Shown piece by piece: positions 22,948 to 31,074 of a stretch of DNA of 39,044 nt; within the stretch, counting starts at the first letter, position 1, and every line of letters starts with the position of its first letter. Position numbers and translations under genes: made by a program. The stretch is from CAZTHM01 sp041946825 (lineage in GTDB: Bacteria > Acidobacteriota > Terriglobia > UBA7540). The notes beneath the pieces are model-generated. The model saw only the letters and a list, made by a program, of their open reading frames with translations. It was not told the DNA's origin and searched no databases. The DNA lies in the NCBI GenBank assembly GCA_041946825.1, contig JBHGBD010000035.1:1-39044 (forward strand), read 5' to 3'.

Positions 22948-24096
22948 TCAGAGGTTGGAGGCGGGATAGACAAGGCTGCGCTCGGGCTCCCAGGTGAGAT
23001 AGACCCTCGTGCCGCGGCCCATGCTTTCCACTCCCGGCCGCTGGGAATTCGACTCGCGCACGACCAGGCGCTTACCACTGGCAAGCTGCACGGCCCAGCG
23101 ACGGCTGCCGCCTTCGTAAATGGCTTCCACGATTTCGCCCGCCATGAGATTCCGTGGCGCGGGACGCGGCTGCTCCGGCAGCAGCCGCAGCGCCTCCGGC
23201 CGCACCGCAAGCGTGGCATTCCTTCCGAGTGCGAGACCGTTCGTGTCATGCGCCCAGAGTGCAGCCCCGCACGAGCTTTCAAACCGCGCCTCGCCGCCCT
23301 CGTTTTGCGCGAACTTTACTTCGAAGAAATTCTCGACACCCATGAATTCCGCTACGAAGCGCGTGCTCGGCCGGTCGTAAACCTCCTCGGCCGTCCCGAT
23401 CTGCTCCAACCGGCCACGGTTGATGACTGCCACGCGGTCCGACATCACCAGGGCCTCTTCCTGGTCGTGCGTGACGAAAATGAACGTGATGCCAAGCCGC
23501 TCGCGCAGGCGCTTCAGCTCCACCTGCATCTGCTTGCGGAGTTTTTGGTCGAGCGCGCCGAGCGGCTCGTCGAGCAGCAAAACCGCGGGCTCGAGCACCA
23601 GCGCCCGCGCCAGCGCCACGCGCTGCTTCTCGCCACCACTCAATTGCTGCGGGTAGCGATCTTCCTTGCCCGGCAATTCCACCAGTTCGAGAATCGCCTT
23701 CACGCGGCGGCGAATTTCGTCGCGTGACAGTTTCATCCGTTCGAGGCCGAAGGCGACATTGTTGAAGACATCGAGGTGAGGAAACAGCGCGTAGTGCTGG
23801 AAAACTGTATTGACATTCCGCTGATAGGGAGGAAGGTCGGCGGCGTCCTGACCCTCGAGAAAAACCTGGCCCGCCTGCGGCTGTTCGAAACCCGCGACGA
23901 GCCGCAGAATGGTCGTCTTTCCGCTGCCGCTGGGGCCGAGCAGCGTCAGGAATTCGCCGCGACGCACTTCGAGCGAGAAGTCTTCCAGCGCCGCGTGCTC
24001 GCCGTAGCGCTTGCTGATACGGCGGAGTTCGACAATGGGATCCAGCCGCTGGTTCCCGTCTCCACGCTGCTCTTGCGACTGCGGATTCGTTGACAC
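22948..24096 (-). CDS. ABC transporter ATP-binding protein, PotA/FbpC type
   Basis: A 382-residue ATPase. Walker A (GPSGSGKTT) is at residues 54-62, the Q-loop follows, the signature LSGGEKQRVALARAL, Walker B VLLLDEPLGALD and the H-loop (FVTHDQEEAL) are all intact. A TOBE domain follows (residues about 270-380), as in polyamine, iron or sugar importers. Such subunits power uptake by ABC permeases, but no permease or binding protein gene is in this window, so partners are elsewhere. The start is GTG; the ribosome site is weak. Confidence 0.92.
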   Translation of the reverse strand: MSTNPQSQEQRGDGNQRLDPIVELRRISKRYGEHAALEDFSLEVRRGEFLTLLGPSGSGKTTILRLVAGFEQPQAGQVFLEGQDAADLPPYQRNVNTVFQHYALFPHLDVFNNVAFGLERMKLSRDEIRRRVKAILELVELPGKEDRYPQQLSGGEKQRVALARALVLEPAVLLLDEPLGALDQKLRKQMQVELKRLRERLGITFIFVTHDQEEALVMSDRVAVINRGRLEQIGTAEEVYDRPSTRFVAEFMGVENFFEVKFAQNEGGEARFESSCGAALWAHDTNGLALGRNATLAVRPEALRLLPEQPRPAPRNLMAGEIVEAIYEGGSRRWAVQLASGKRLVVRESNSQRPGVESMGRGTRVYLTWEPERSLVYPASNL

Positions 24097-24218
24097 CGAT
24101 TCTGGCAGTCCTGTATAAGTCCAGCTTTGGCGCGGAATTATAGCACGAGCCCGCGCGGCTTATTGCAGAGGCAAAAACGCGGGGCAATGAAAACTTCCAC
24201 ATCGATTCCGAGGAGACC

Positions 24219-25382
24219 ATGCTCAAAGTGCTCGACAAGCTGACACTGCCAACGACGATGGTCGGTTCCTATCCGCGTCCGTTGTGGTTCACGGAAAGCC
24301 TGCGCGGGCGCTCGTTCAAGCAGGCGATGGGCGACACGATATTTCGCGAGCAATACACGGACGCCGTCACCTGCGTCATCAACGCGCAGGAGAGCGCCGG
24401 ACTCGACATCCTCACTGACGGCGACTCGCGCTTCGACCTCGCCGTAGGCGGGAAGTCGTGGTTCTTCTACGTGCTCGAACGACTGGGCGGGCTTAGCGGG
24501 CACCGCGATTACTCCGCGGCGTGGACTTCATTCGGTTATCGCCCCGGCCACATTCTGTGGGAAGTGATGGAAGCCTATCAGCCGCCTGTCGTCACTGCGA
24601 AGCTTACGCGAGGCCCGCTCGAATACGCGGCGGTCTGGAAAATTGCCCAACGCCTTACCGATAAGCCGGTCAAATTCGGAACCATCAGCGGGCCGTTGCT
24701 GGCGCGCATGATGTGGGACGAATTCTATAAGAGCCCGTCGGCGCTCGCGGAAGACCTCGCCGGAATTATCAACGCGGAATTGCGCGAACTCGCCGCGGCG
24801 GAGTGCAAGATTATTCAGCTCGAAGAGCCGCCACACCATTTCGCGTCGCTCAATCCCCAGGTCACGGACAAAGACCTGGAAGAAATGACGCGCGTCTTCA
24901 ACAAGCAAGTCGCGGGCGTGGACGCGGAAATTTGGGTGCACACTTGCTGGGGCAATCCCAACCAGCAGCGCTGCTTCTGGGAAACGCCCAGCTACGAGCG
25001 CGCCCTTCCTCACATGCTGCAACTCGACGCCGACGTCATCACGCTCGAATGCGCGAGCACGGGCGGCAAAGACCTGCCGCTCTTCGCCAAGCTCAAGACC
25101 GACAAGAAAATTGCTATCGGGGTCGTCAACCACACGCAAACGACCGTCGAGCCGCCGGAAGTCGTCGCGGATTTGATTCGCAGGGCGCTCGAATACATCC
25201 CCGCCGAGCGCCTGGTGATTACGACCGACTGCGGTTTCGGCCGCGAAGGCTTGTCTCGGCGAATTGCTTACTACAAGCTCGTCTCGCTTGTGCAGGGAAC
25301 GAATATCGTGCGGCGGGAACTGGGCCTGCCCGAGGCGCGCGTGCGCGCCATCGACCCGAAGTTGTGGTTTGTGGAGTTGTAA
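24219..25382 (+). CDS. Cobalamin-independent methionine synthase-like protein (MetE C-domain)
   Basis: A 387-residue protein equal to the C-terminal catalytic barrel of MetE. The zinc-binding set is visible: His241 and Cys243 (VHTCWGN), Glu277 (TLECAS) and Cys338 (TTDCGFGRE). TTMVGSYPRP at the start and DGDSRFDLAVGG complete the family pattern. It lacks the N-terminal half of full MetE, so it is the short, archaeal-type or MetE-paralogue form that takes methyl groups from other donors. GAGGAG lies just before the ATG. It is divergent from the ABC gene and has no met operon partner nearby. Confidence 0.9.
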   Translation: MLKVLDKLTLPTTMVGSYPRPLWFTESLRGRSFKQAMGDTIFREQYTDAVTCVINAQESAGLDILTDGDSRFDLAVGGKSWFFYVLERLGGLSGHRDYSAAWTSFGYRPGHILWEVMEAYQPPVVTAKLTRGPLEYAAVWKIAQRLTDKPVKFGTISGPLLARMMWDEFYKSPSALAEDLAGIINAELRELAAAECKIIQLEEPPHHFASLNPQVTDKDLEEMTRVFNKQVAGVDAEIWVHTCWGNPNQQRCFWETPSYERALPHMLQLDADVITLECASTGGKDLPLFAKLKTDKKIAIGVVNHTQTTVEPPEVVADLIRRALEYIPAERLVITTDCGFGREGLSRRIAYYKLVSLVQGTNIVRRELGLPEARVRAIDPKLWFVEL

Positions 25383-25399
25383 TATCGTGGCTCGGTGTC

Positions 25400-25533
25400 C
25401 CCTCACCCGTCCCGATCAAATCGGGACACCCTCTCCCGGAGGGAGAGGGGTGGAAATCGCGCAGAATTGTAATGTGAATTTGGCCCTCTCCCCTTGGGAG
25501 AGGGTGGTCCGACGAACTCGGACCGGGTGAGGG
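25400..25533. repeat. Palindromic miniature element (CCCTCACCCG ends)
   Basis: A 134-bp nested palindrome with perfect 10-bp terminal inverted repeats (CCCTCACCCG and CGGGTGAGGG). Inside are two hairpins: CCCTCTCCCGGAGGGAGAGGG at about 25430-25450 and a matching one at 25482-25507. It also includes a GTCCCGAT/ATCGGGAC palindrome. It lies between the stops of two convergent genes. This resembles a REP/MITE-like element of unknown mobilising enzyme and may act as a bidirectional terminator. Confidence 0.8.
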
Positions 25534-25559
25534 CGTGACTTGAGAAGGCTGGGAGTTCC

Positions 25560-26642
25560 TCACGCCTTCAGCCACAGATTGGCGGGAATCTCGCCCGGTT
25601 TCTTGATCTTGTAAGGGAAGGTGACCTTCTTTCCCGTGCCCGCGGATTCGTACGCGGCGTAGATGATTTCAAGCACGGCGATGCCGTCTTCGCCCGTCTC
25701 GCGCGGTGTCTCGTCATTCAAGACACACTGCGTGAAGTGCCGCATTTCGTGCGGGAATCCGTAGATGTGCGATTCCTCGAAAACGGTGAACGTCCAGCCC
25801 TTGGTTTCGCCCGCCTTTTCCATCGCGTAGCCGTAGCCGTCCAGGCTGTAGGTTTCCATCGAGCTGCCGTGCAGCAGGTCACAGTAGATCGCGCCCTTGG
25901 TGCCGAAAATCTCGACGCGATCGTCCATGCCGCCGTGCTTCACCCAAGAATCCTCGATGACGGCGATGCCGCTGCCTTCGAATTCCACGATGATGACGGA
26001 ATTATCTTCGCCCTTGCAGCGGGTGTGATAGACGCGCTGGCAATGCGCCGTCACGCTTCGCACTTTCGCCTTGTCGTACATCCAGCGCGCCCACTCGATG
26101 CCATGACAGCCCATGTCCATGATGGCGCCGCCTCCGGAGCGCGAGATATCGTAGAACCAGTCGGAATGCGGCCCGGAATGCTTTTCGCCCTGCTTCACCA
26201 TGTAGAGCTTGCCCACCGCGCCCTCTTCGACGAGTTTCTTCGCGCGGCGGTACTTGGGTGAGAAGCAGAGTGTCTCCGCGTACATCAGCTTCACTTTGTG
26301 CTTTTTCGCCGCCTTCACCATCGCCTGCCCCGCTTCGAGCGTGTGCGCGAGCGGCTTCTCGACCACGATGTGCTTCCCGGCCTCCGCCGCCGCGACGGTC
26401 ACCTCCTGGTGGAGGTCGTTGGGAATTCCCAGCACCACCATGTCCACGTCTTTGCGGTCGAGAACTTTGCGATAGTCGGTGAAGGTATTGGGGATTTTCC
26501 ACTTGCGCGCGAAAGGTTCGAGAGCATCTTTATTCACATTGCAGACGGCCACGAGCCGGGCTTCGGGCGCTTCCTGGAAAGCCTCGGCATGGATATCGGA
26601 GACAAAACCTCCACCAATCAGGGCAACGCGGACATTGTCCAT
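25560..26642 (-). CDS. Gfo/Idh/MocA-family oxidoreductase
   Basis: A 360-residue NAD(P)-dependent sugar-type oxidoreductase. The N-terminal Rossmann fold has GGGFVSDIHAEAF and VVEKPLAHT, the family Lys-Pro catalytic motif. The C-terminal half contains GGGAIMDMGCHGIEWARWMYD, where the Gly and His residues belong to the substrate-binding sheet, and later DGIAVLEIIYAAYESAGTGKKVTFP. It lacks a signal peptide, so it is cytoplasmic. GGAGAGAG precedes the ATG at 26642. Substrates of such paralogues (inositols, aldoses) cannot be told from sequence. Confidence 0.9.
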   Translation of the reverse strand: MDNVRVALIGGGFVSDIHAEAFQEAPEARLVAVCNVNKDALEPFARKWKIPNTFTDYRKVLDRKDVDMVVLGIPNDLHQEVTVAAAEAGKHIVVEKPLAHTLEAGQAMVKAAKKHKVKLMYAETLCFSPKYRRAKKLVEEGAVGKLYMVKQGEKHSGPHSDWFYDISRSGGGAIMDMGCHGIEWARWMYDKAKVRSVTAHCQRVYHTRCKGEDNSVIIVEFEGSGIAVIEDSWVKHGGMDDRVEIFGTKGAIYCDLLHGSSMETYSLDGYGYAMEKAGETKGWTFTVFEESHIYGFPHEMRHFTQCVLNDETPRETGEDGIAVLEIIYAAYESAGTGKKVTFPYKIKKPGEIPANLWLKA

Positions 26643-26700
26643 GACTCTCTCCTCAGCTGCCGTGAACACTTCCTGGACGGTCGTTCGCGGGCGACCCCGG

Positions 26701-27036
26701 CTATTTCTTCTTCTCGCCCAGCGTGCGGATGTGGGCGACGATCAGCTTGATTTCGTCGTCCTTCAGCTTGTCCTTGAACGCGGGCATGTGCGTGTCTTTC
26801 TTGCCGTTCTTGATGACGTCGAAAATCTGCTCGTCTTTCATCGACGCCTGCCATTTCGGGTCGGTGAAGTCCGGGCTCTTCATGGCCGGAAAGCCCTTGC
26901 CCTCGGGGCCGTGGCACATGACACAGCGTTTTCTGTAAAGCGATTGGCCACTGGGCTGAGTGGCCTCCTGCGGTGCCGCGGCGAGCGCCGACGTCACTGC
27001 GCCAAGCAAAACAAACGTTAGCCAAAGTTTGGTCAT
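26701..27036 (-). CDS. Small monohaem cytochrome c
   Basis: A 111-residue precursor with signal peptide (LWLTFVLLGAVTSALAA) and one haem c site CVMCHG at residues 38-43, followed by KGFPAMKSPDFTDPKW and a Met in HMPAFKD as probable sixth ligand. It would be a periplasmic electron carrier. The true start is the ATG at 27036, with AGGA upstream; a longer frame to 27168 would be unconserved. It lies 110 nt after the yggX gene on the same strand. Confidence 0.88.
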   Translation of the reverse strand: MTKLWLTFVLLGAVTSALAAAPQEATQPSGQSLYRKRCVMCHGPEGKGFPAMKSPDFTDPKWQASMKDEQIFDVIKNGKKDTHMPAFKDKLKDDEIKLIVAHIRTLGEKKK

Positions 27037-27145
27037 GGTCCTATTCAGACTCCTGGGTTTGATATGTTGTGACGCGTCATCGTAATGACCCGCCCGCTGA
27101 AAATCAAGAACCGCTCGTGTATCGCAGCGGGAAGACTGCTGCTCA

Positions 27146-27424
27146 TTATTTCTTCGGCTCCGGCACATAACCGGGCGGCAGTTGCGAACCCTCGCCGAAG
27201 AAGAATTTTTCCATCTGCTGGCCGATGATCTGCTGATGTTCCTTCAGGGCGGGGCTGAGGCGATATTCGTTGATGATCATGCGCAGGGTATCGAGCCACA
27301 TCTTCCAGGCGTCTTTCGAAACATGCTCGTAGATGCGCTGGCCGAGTTCGCCCGACCAAGGCGGTTCATCGAGCCCGGGAAGCATCTTCCCGAGTTTGAC
27401 GCATTTGACCATCCGCTCCGCCAT
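27146..27424 (-). CDS. yggX: Probable Fe(2+)-trafficking protein YggX
   Basis: A 92-residue protein with the full YggX pattern: MVKCVKLGKMLPGLDEPPWSGELGQRIYEHVSKDAWKMWLDTLRMIINEYRLSP..HQQIIGQQMEKFFFGE. The conserved Cys lies in VKCVKLGK. The protein protects iron-sulfur clusters and is thought to handle labile iron in the cytosol. GGCGGAGG precedes the ATG at 27424. Apart from a Pro/Glu/Lys tail it is of normal length. Longer in-frame starts up to 27631 are unconserved. Confidence 0.95.
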   Translation of the reverse strand: MAERMVKCVKLGKMLPGLDEPPWSGELGQRIYEHVSKDAWKMWLDTLRMIINEYRLSPALKEHQQIIGQQMEKFFFGEGSQLPPGYVPEPKK

Positions 27425-27621
27425 ACGAAGACCTCCGCCCGAAATCTCGACCGCCCTGAGTATCTGAACCAAAGCTCGATACAAATTCATTATACCGGAA
27501 ACACGCCGTCCGTCGTGCGGCCGCGTGCAGAACGTACAACGTTTGACCGCCGGCCTTTTGCGAGTATCATCTACCCTCGGCGCAAGTGCGGGCTTGCCCC
27601 GGGAGATGGGGAGGATTTCAG

Positions 27622-28647
27622 GTGAAAGCATTGGTCAAAAGCAAGAGTGAGCCGGGACTCTGGCTGGAGGACGTCGAAGCCCCCAAGATCGGCATTAACG
27701 ACGTCTTGATCCGCGTGCAGCGCACGGGCATTTGCGGCACCGACCTGCACATCTACCGTTGGGACGCCTGGGCGCAGAAAACCATTCCCGTGCCGCTGGT
27801 CATCGGCCACGAATTTGTCGGAGAGATCGTGGAAGTCGGCTCGAACGTCTCCGACTTTTTCCCCGGCGACATTGTGAGCGGCGAAGGCCACGTAGTGTGC
27901 GGCCGCTGTCGCAACTGCCTCGCCGGCCGCCGCCACCTTTGCGCCCATTCAAAGGGTGTGGGCGTCAGCCGCGCCGGAGCCTTCGCGGAGTACATCGCCC
28001 TGCCGATGTCGAATATCTGGCGGCATCAATCCTGGGTGGACCGCGACGTCGCAGCCATCTTTGATCCCTTTGGCAATGCCGTCCATACCGCGCTGTCGTT
28101 TCCCGTGCTCGGCGAAGACGTGTTGATTACCGGCGCGGGGCCCATCGGCCTGATGGCCGCCGCGGTCGTTCGCCACTCCGGAGCGCGCTTCGTGGTGATT
28201 ACTGACGTGAACCCCTTCCGGCTGGAACTGGCGAAGAAGATGGGCGTCACGCTGGCGCACAATGTGGGCGATGGCAGCCTGCGCGATGTTCAGAAGAAAC
28301 TGGGAATGATGGAAGGCTTCGACGTCGGGCTCGAGATGTCAGGCAACGGGGCGGCGTTTCGCGAGATGCTCGGCAACATGAGCCACGGCGCCAAAATCGC
28401 CATGCTGGGAATCCCCACCGGCGAAATGGCCATCGACTGGAACACCGTGATCTTCAACATGCTCACCATCAAAGGCATCTACGGCCGCGAGATGTATGAA
28501 ACCTGGTACAAAATGACCGTGATGCTGCAGTCGGGTCTTGACATCACGCCGGTAATTACTCACCGCTTTCATTACGAAGAATTCCGCAAGGGCTTCGAGG
28601 TAATGGAAACCGGGGAGTCGGCGAAGGTCATTCTCAATTGGGTCTGA
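27622..28647 (+). CDS. tdh: L-threonine 3-dehydrogenase
   Basis: A 341-residue zinc-dependent medium-chain dehydrogenase, the usual Tdh length. It oxidises L-threonine to 2-amino-3-ketobutyrate with NAD+. Motifs: GICGTDLHIYRWDAWAQKTIPVPLVIGHEFVGEI (catalytic Zn Cys and His), VCGRCRNCLAGRRHLC (structural Zn), GAGPIGLMAAAV (NAD). The start is GTG at 27622 with GGGGAGG upstream; the ATG at 27586 is out of pattern. The partner kbl is not adjacent. It is divergent from yggX. Confidence 0.93.
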   Translation: MKALVKSKSEPGLWLEDVEAPKIGINDVLIRVQRTGICGTDLHIYRWDAWAQKTIPVPLVIGHEFVGEIVEVGSNVSDFFPGDIVSGEGHVVCGRCRNCLAGRRHLCAHSKGVGVSRAGAFAEYIALPMSNIWRHQSWVDRDVAAIFDPFGNAVHTALSFPVLGEDVLITGAGPIGLMAAAVVRHSGARFVVITDVNPFRLELAKKMGVTLAHNVGDGSLRDVQKKLGMMEGFDVGLEMSGNGAAFREMLGNMSHGAKIAMLGIPTGEMAIDWNTVIFNMLTIKGIYGREMYETWYKMTVMLQSGLDITPVITHRFHYEEFRKGFEVMETGESAKVILNWV

Positions 28648-28677
28648 CGCCGGCGCGTGGTGATGTCCCGCGAGGAA

Positions 28678-29175
28678 CTATTTCCGGGATTTTTCCTCCA
28701 GCAGACGGCGCAGGATGGCGAGCTGCGCCATATCTTTTTCCTTCGCAGTTTCCCCCTTAATTCGAATCAGCGCTTCAAGGTCGAGAACTCGAACCTTCGC
28801 GCTCTCGCCAATATCCATTTCGATGGATTCCGCAAGCAAGTCGTCGTATTCGTGTTCTTTGCCGACTGCCCCAAGGACATCAAGCGGGCCGAAGGTTGTC
28901 ATCAGGAGTTGGTGGCCGGGTGACGCAAGATGCCAATGGGTAGGCTGGAGATCTTTGTGGCCAGGCGTCCGGTAGCGCGCATCCAATACTCGGAGGGCCT
29001 TCATCAGCCGCTCGAGATTTCCCGCTTCGCGTGAATGGACAATATCCAAATCGAACGTGCTGATGTTTCCGCCGTGGGCAGCACCGGCGACTCCTCCCAC
29101 AACAATGAAGTCCACTCCATGCTCAAGGAGTACTCGGAGGATGGCGAGGAAGTCAGGTTCCGCTCTGTTCACCAC
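28678..29175 (-). CDS. Nucleotidyltransferase-like protein of a TA-style pair
   Basis: A 165-residue protein of the polymerase-beta nucleotidyltransferase fold: VDFIVVGGVAGAAHGGNISTFDLDIV contains the GG motif and the DLD acidic pair. The rest (TTFGPLDVLGAVGKEHEYDDLLAESIEMDIG..VRVLDLEALIRIKGETAKEKDMAQL) is like proteins of the DUF6036/AbiEii group. Such enzymes inactivate tRNA or other targets when part of TA or abortive-infection systems. Its start lies inside the upstream short gene (23-nt overlap), so the two are coupled. It converges with tdh. Confidence 0.8.
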   Translation of the reverse strand: MVNRAEPDFLAILRVLLEHGVDFIVVGGVAGAAHGGNISTFDLDIVHSREAGNLERLMKALRVLDARYRTPGHKDLQPTHWHLASPGHQLLMTTFGPLDVLGAVGKEHEYDDLLAESIEMDIGESAKVRVLDLEALIRIKGETAKEKDMAQLAILRRLLEEKSRK

Positions 29176-29347
29176 GTAACCTTAGAATCGCACGGACGTT
29201 GTTTTGGAGGACTTCAATCCGCTCGCGAGGAGTCAGCGAAAGCATCCAGCGGATCAGCGTCAAGTCCACACCGTCCGGGCTGTGGGTCGGCTCCGCCGCT
29301 GGTTTTTCGGTCTTCTCGCTCGCAGCTTTGTCTTCGTCCGCTGCCAT
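29153..29347 (-). CDS. Small partner of the nucleotidyltransferase
   Basis: A 64-residue protein: a Lys/Glu/Pro-rich head, then VDLTLIRWMLSLTPRERIEVLQNNVRAILRLRGE. This helical C-terminus recurs in proteins encoded just before nucleotidyltransferase genes. It overlaps that gene by 23 nt. By arrangement it could be an antitoxin or targeting partner; no DNA-binding motif is obvious. The ATG at 29347 is the natural start; the longer frame to 29650 runs through unrelated sequence. Confidence 0.7.
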   Translation of the reverse strand: MAADEDKAASEKTEKPAAEPTHSPDGVDLTLIRWMLSLTPRERIEVLQNNVRAILRLRGEQSGT

Positions 29348-29495
29348 GGCCCTAAGTTTACACTGGAGCAGCGCCGGCCTGCACGGCAATCCTGCCCGGT
29401 CGTTGCGGTCGAAAAGGCCGCACTGGACGGCTTCTGAAATGAACGTGGCCGAGGTTGATCTCAGGGCGGCGAGGCCGGGAACCATGGGAAAACGC

Positions 29496-30281
29496 TCAAG
29501 ACTTGGCCGACGGCGCGGACTCTGCGTTCGCGAATCGCCAAGCGGGAAATTTCTTTCGAAGGAAAGGCAGGAAGCCATTCCAAACCTGGATGTCGGTGAC
29601 CTCCAGGGGCAGCACAGATACGGGCCGCTGTTCGGGCGTATCATATTCAACGTATCCCCAGCGGAAGCCCAGTAACCGCGAGATCTCTTCGGCCTTAGAT
29701 CTCATGGGGACTGTCGTCAGAAATGTGTCGGCCACCCATCGCAGTTTTGCGTGCCCGTACAGATTCTTGCAGGGCGCGTCAAAGAACTGGGGAAGATTGC
29801 CGAACGAAGTGAACGGGCCCCCCAGGTCTTCCATGGATGGCGCCATATCCGCGAAGACCGCGGTCTCGACGGGAGCCTGGGCGGCGTCGTAGGAGTTGTA
29901 GTACATATCGGTCACGACCTGCAGCCACCCGCAAAATGTCCGGTACCCCGAACCATGATAAGTGTCGATCACCGCGTGGATCGCCGGATACCCGCGGCAT
30001 ACGGCGATGTCCAATTTGAGACCCGGAATGATGTCGAAGCCCGCCGATGCAGGATCCCCGTTTCTCCCATAGGAGATTGTCACGTTTCCACTTCGGCCGT
30101 TCAAGCTGAACGGAATGCGTTCTTTAATTCCGGGAAAGGCGGGCACATCGCCATTCCCCTCCCCGACGCCCGAAACACTCAGTGTTTTCTCTTGCGTGGC
30201 CGCGGCTTGTTCGGCAGCCAACATCGACATCGCTGGCGAAAGCCCGCAATAACTCAAGAATCTGCGACGATCTACGATCAT
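29496..30281 (-). CDS. Tat-exported hypothetical protein
   Basis: A 261-residue protein beginning MIVDRRRFLSYCGL, a twin-arginine signal, with GAGGAG upstream of the ATG at 30281. The mature part holds IKERIPFSLNGRSGNVTISYGRNGDPASAGFD, AVCRGYPAIHAVIDTYHGSGYRTFCGWLQVVTD and YVEYDTPEQRPVSVLPLEV. It looks like a conserved uncharacterised exported protein; I recognise no domain. It is intact and sits downstream of the comM remnant. Confidence 0.7.
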   Translation of the reverse strand: MIVDRRRFLSYCGLSPAMSMLAAEQAAATQEKTLSVSGVGEGNGDVPAFPGIKERIPFSLNGRSGNVTISYGRNGDPASAGFDIIPGLKLDIAVCRGYPAIHAVIDTYHGSGYRTFCGWLQVVTDMYYNSYDAAQAPVETAVFADMAPSMEDLGGPFTSFGNLPQFFDAPCKNLYGHAKLRWVADTFLTTVPMRSKAEEISRLLGFRWGYVEYDTPEQRPVSVLPLEVTDIQVWNGFLPFLRKKFPAWRFANAESAPSAKS

Positions 30282-30326
30282 GAACTCCTCCTGTTGGCCC
30301 TGCCGGGCATTTCGCCCACGCACCGA

Positions 30327-30818
30327 TCAGGTCCAATAATTCCGATCGAGCGAGCGATACTGGATGGCTTCGGAGATGTGAGTGGTGGAAATCGACTCGG
30401 CGCTGTCAAGGTCGGCGATGGTGCGGGCGACTTTCAAGATGCGATCGTGGGCGCGCGCGGAGAGGCCGAGGCGCGTCATGGCGCTTTCCAGCAGGCGCTC
30501 GGAATCGGGCGCGATGCCGCAATACTTGCGGATCTGTCGCGGGCTGAGCTGGGCGTTGCAGTAAATCTTCTCGCCCTGGTAGCGGCGCAATTGCCGGTCA
30601 CGGGCGCGCACGACACGCTCGCGAATCTGCTCCGAGGTTTCGCCGCCCGCGTCCTCGCGCAACTCGCGGTATTTCACCGCCGGCATGTCGATGTGGATAT
30701 CGATGCGGTCGAGCAGCGGCCCGGAGATCTTCGAGACGTAACGTTGGATCATGGGTGGCGTGCACGTGCATTCGCGCGAAGGATCGTTGAAAAAGCCGCA
30801 AGGCTGCGGATTACTTCA
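30327..30818 (-). pseudogene. comM: comM (Mg chelatase-like ATPase) 3' remnant
   Basis: The C-terminal 160 codons of ComM/YifB are preserved: PQPCGFFNDPSRECTCTPPMIQRYVSKISGPLLDRIDIHIDMPAVKYREL, then QLSPRQIRKYC, RLGLSARAHDRILKVARTIADL and ISEAIQYRSLDR. A TGA at about 30817 ends the frame upstream of PQPCGFF. The Walker A and N-terminal domains (about 350 residues) are absent. Full ComM is about 500 residues and helps in branch migration during transformation. Truncation leaves no ATPase core, so this copy must be dead. Confidence 0.85.
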
Positions 30819-31074
30819 TCGCGACACCCGCCAAAATCTATCTCCCTATCGATTCTCTTGAATCATAACACGCGTCAGGCTCCCTCCTTCCCATCAAGGC
30901 GCTTCCCGGCCTCGTGGTGCCCGATATGCAGCAGACGTGGAATTTCTTTCCTACTCCAGCCCAGATCGTCAAGGTTCTCCGGTGACCCCCGACAGAAACA
31001 TCGGGATGCAACCGTGGGAGTGGCCCAGCGCCCGCAGAATTAGGGTCTTGCGAATGGGACCAACCCGTCTGTCG
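30819..31074. other. Intergenic junction upstream of the comM remnant
   Basis: No gene is supported. A CCCGA..TCGGG imperfect palindrome lies at 30988-31005, related to the palindromes at 65 and 13189. The left edge marks the deletion point of comM. Confidence 0.4.

Noticed and set aside
29751..31043. 430-codon plus-strand frame across the Tat protein and comM remnant
   Set aside because: Crosses two recognisable minus-strand genes; no domain content.
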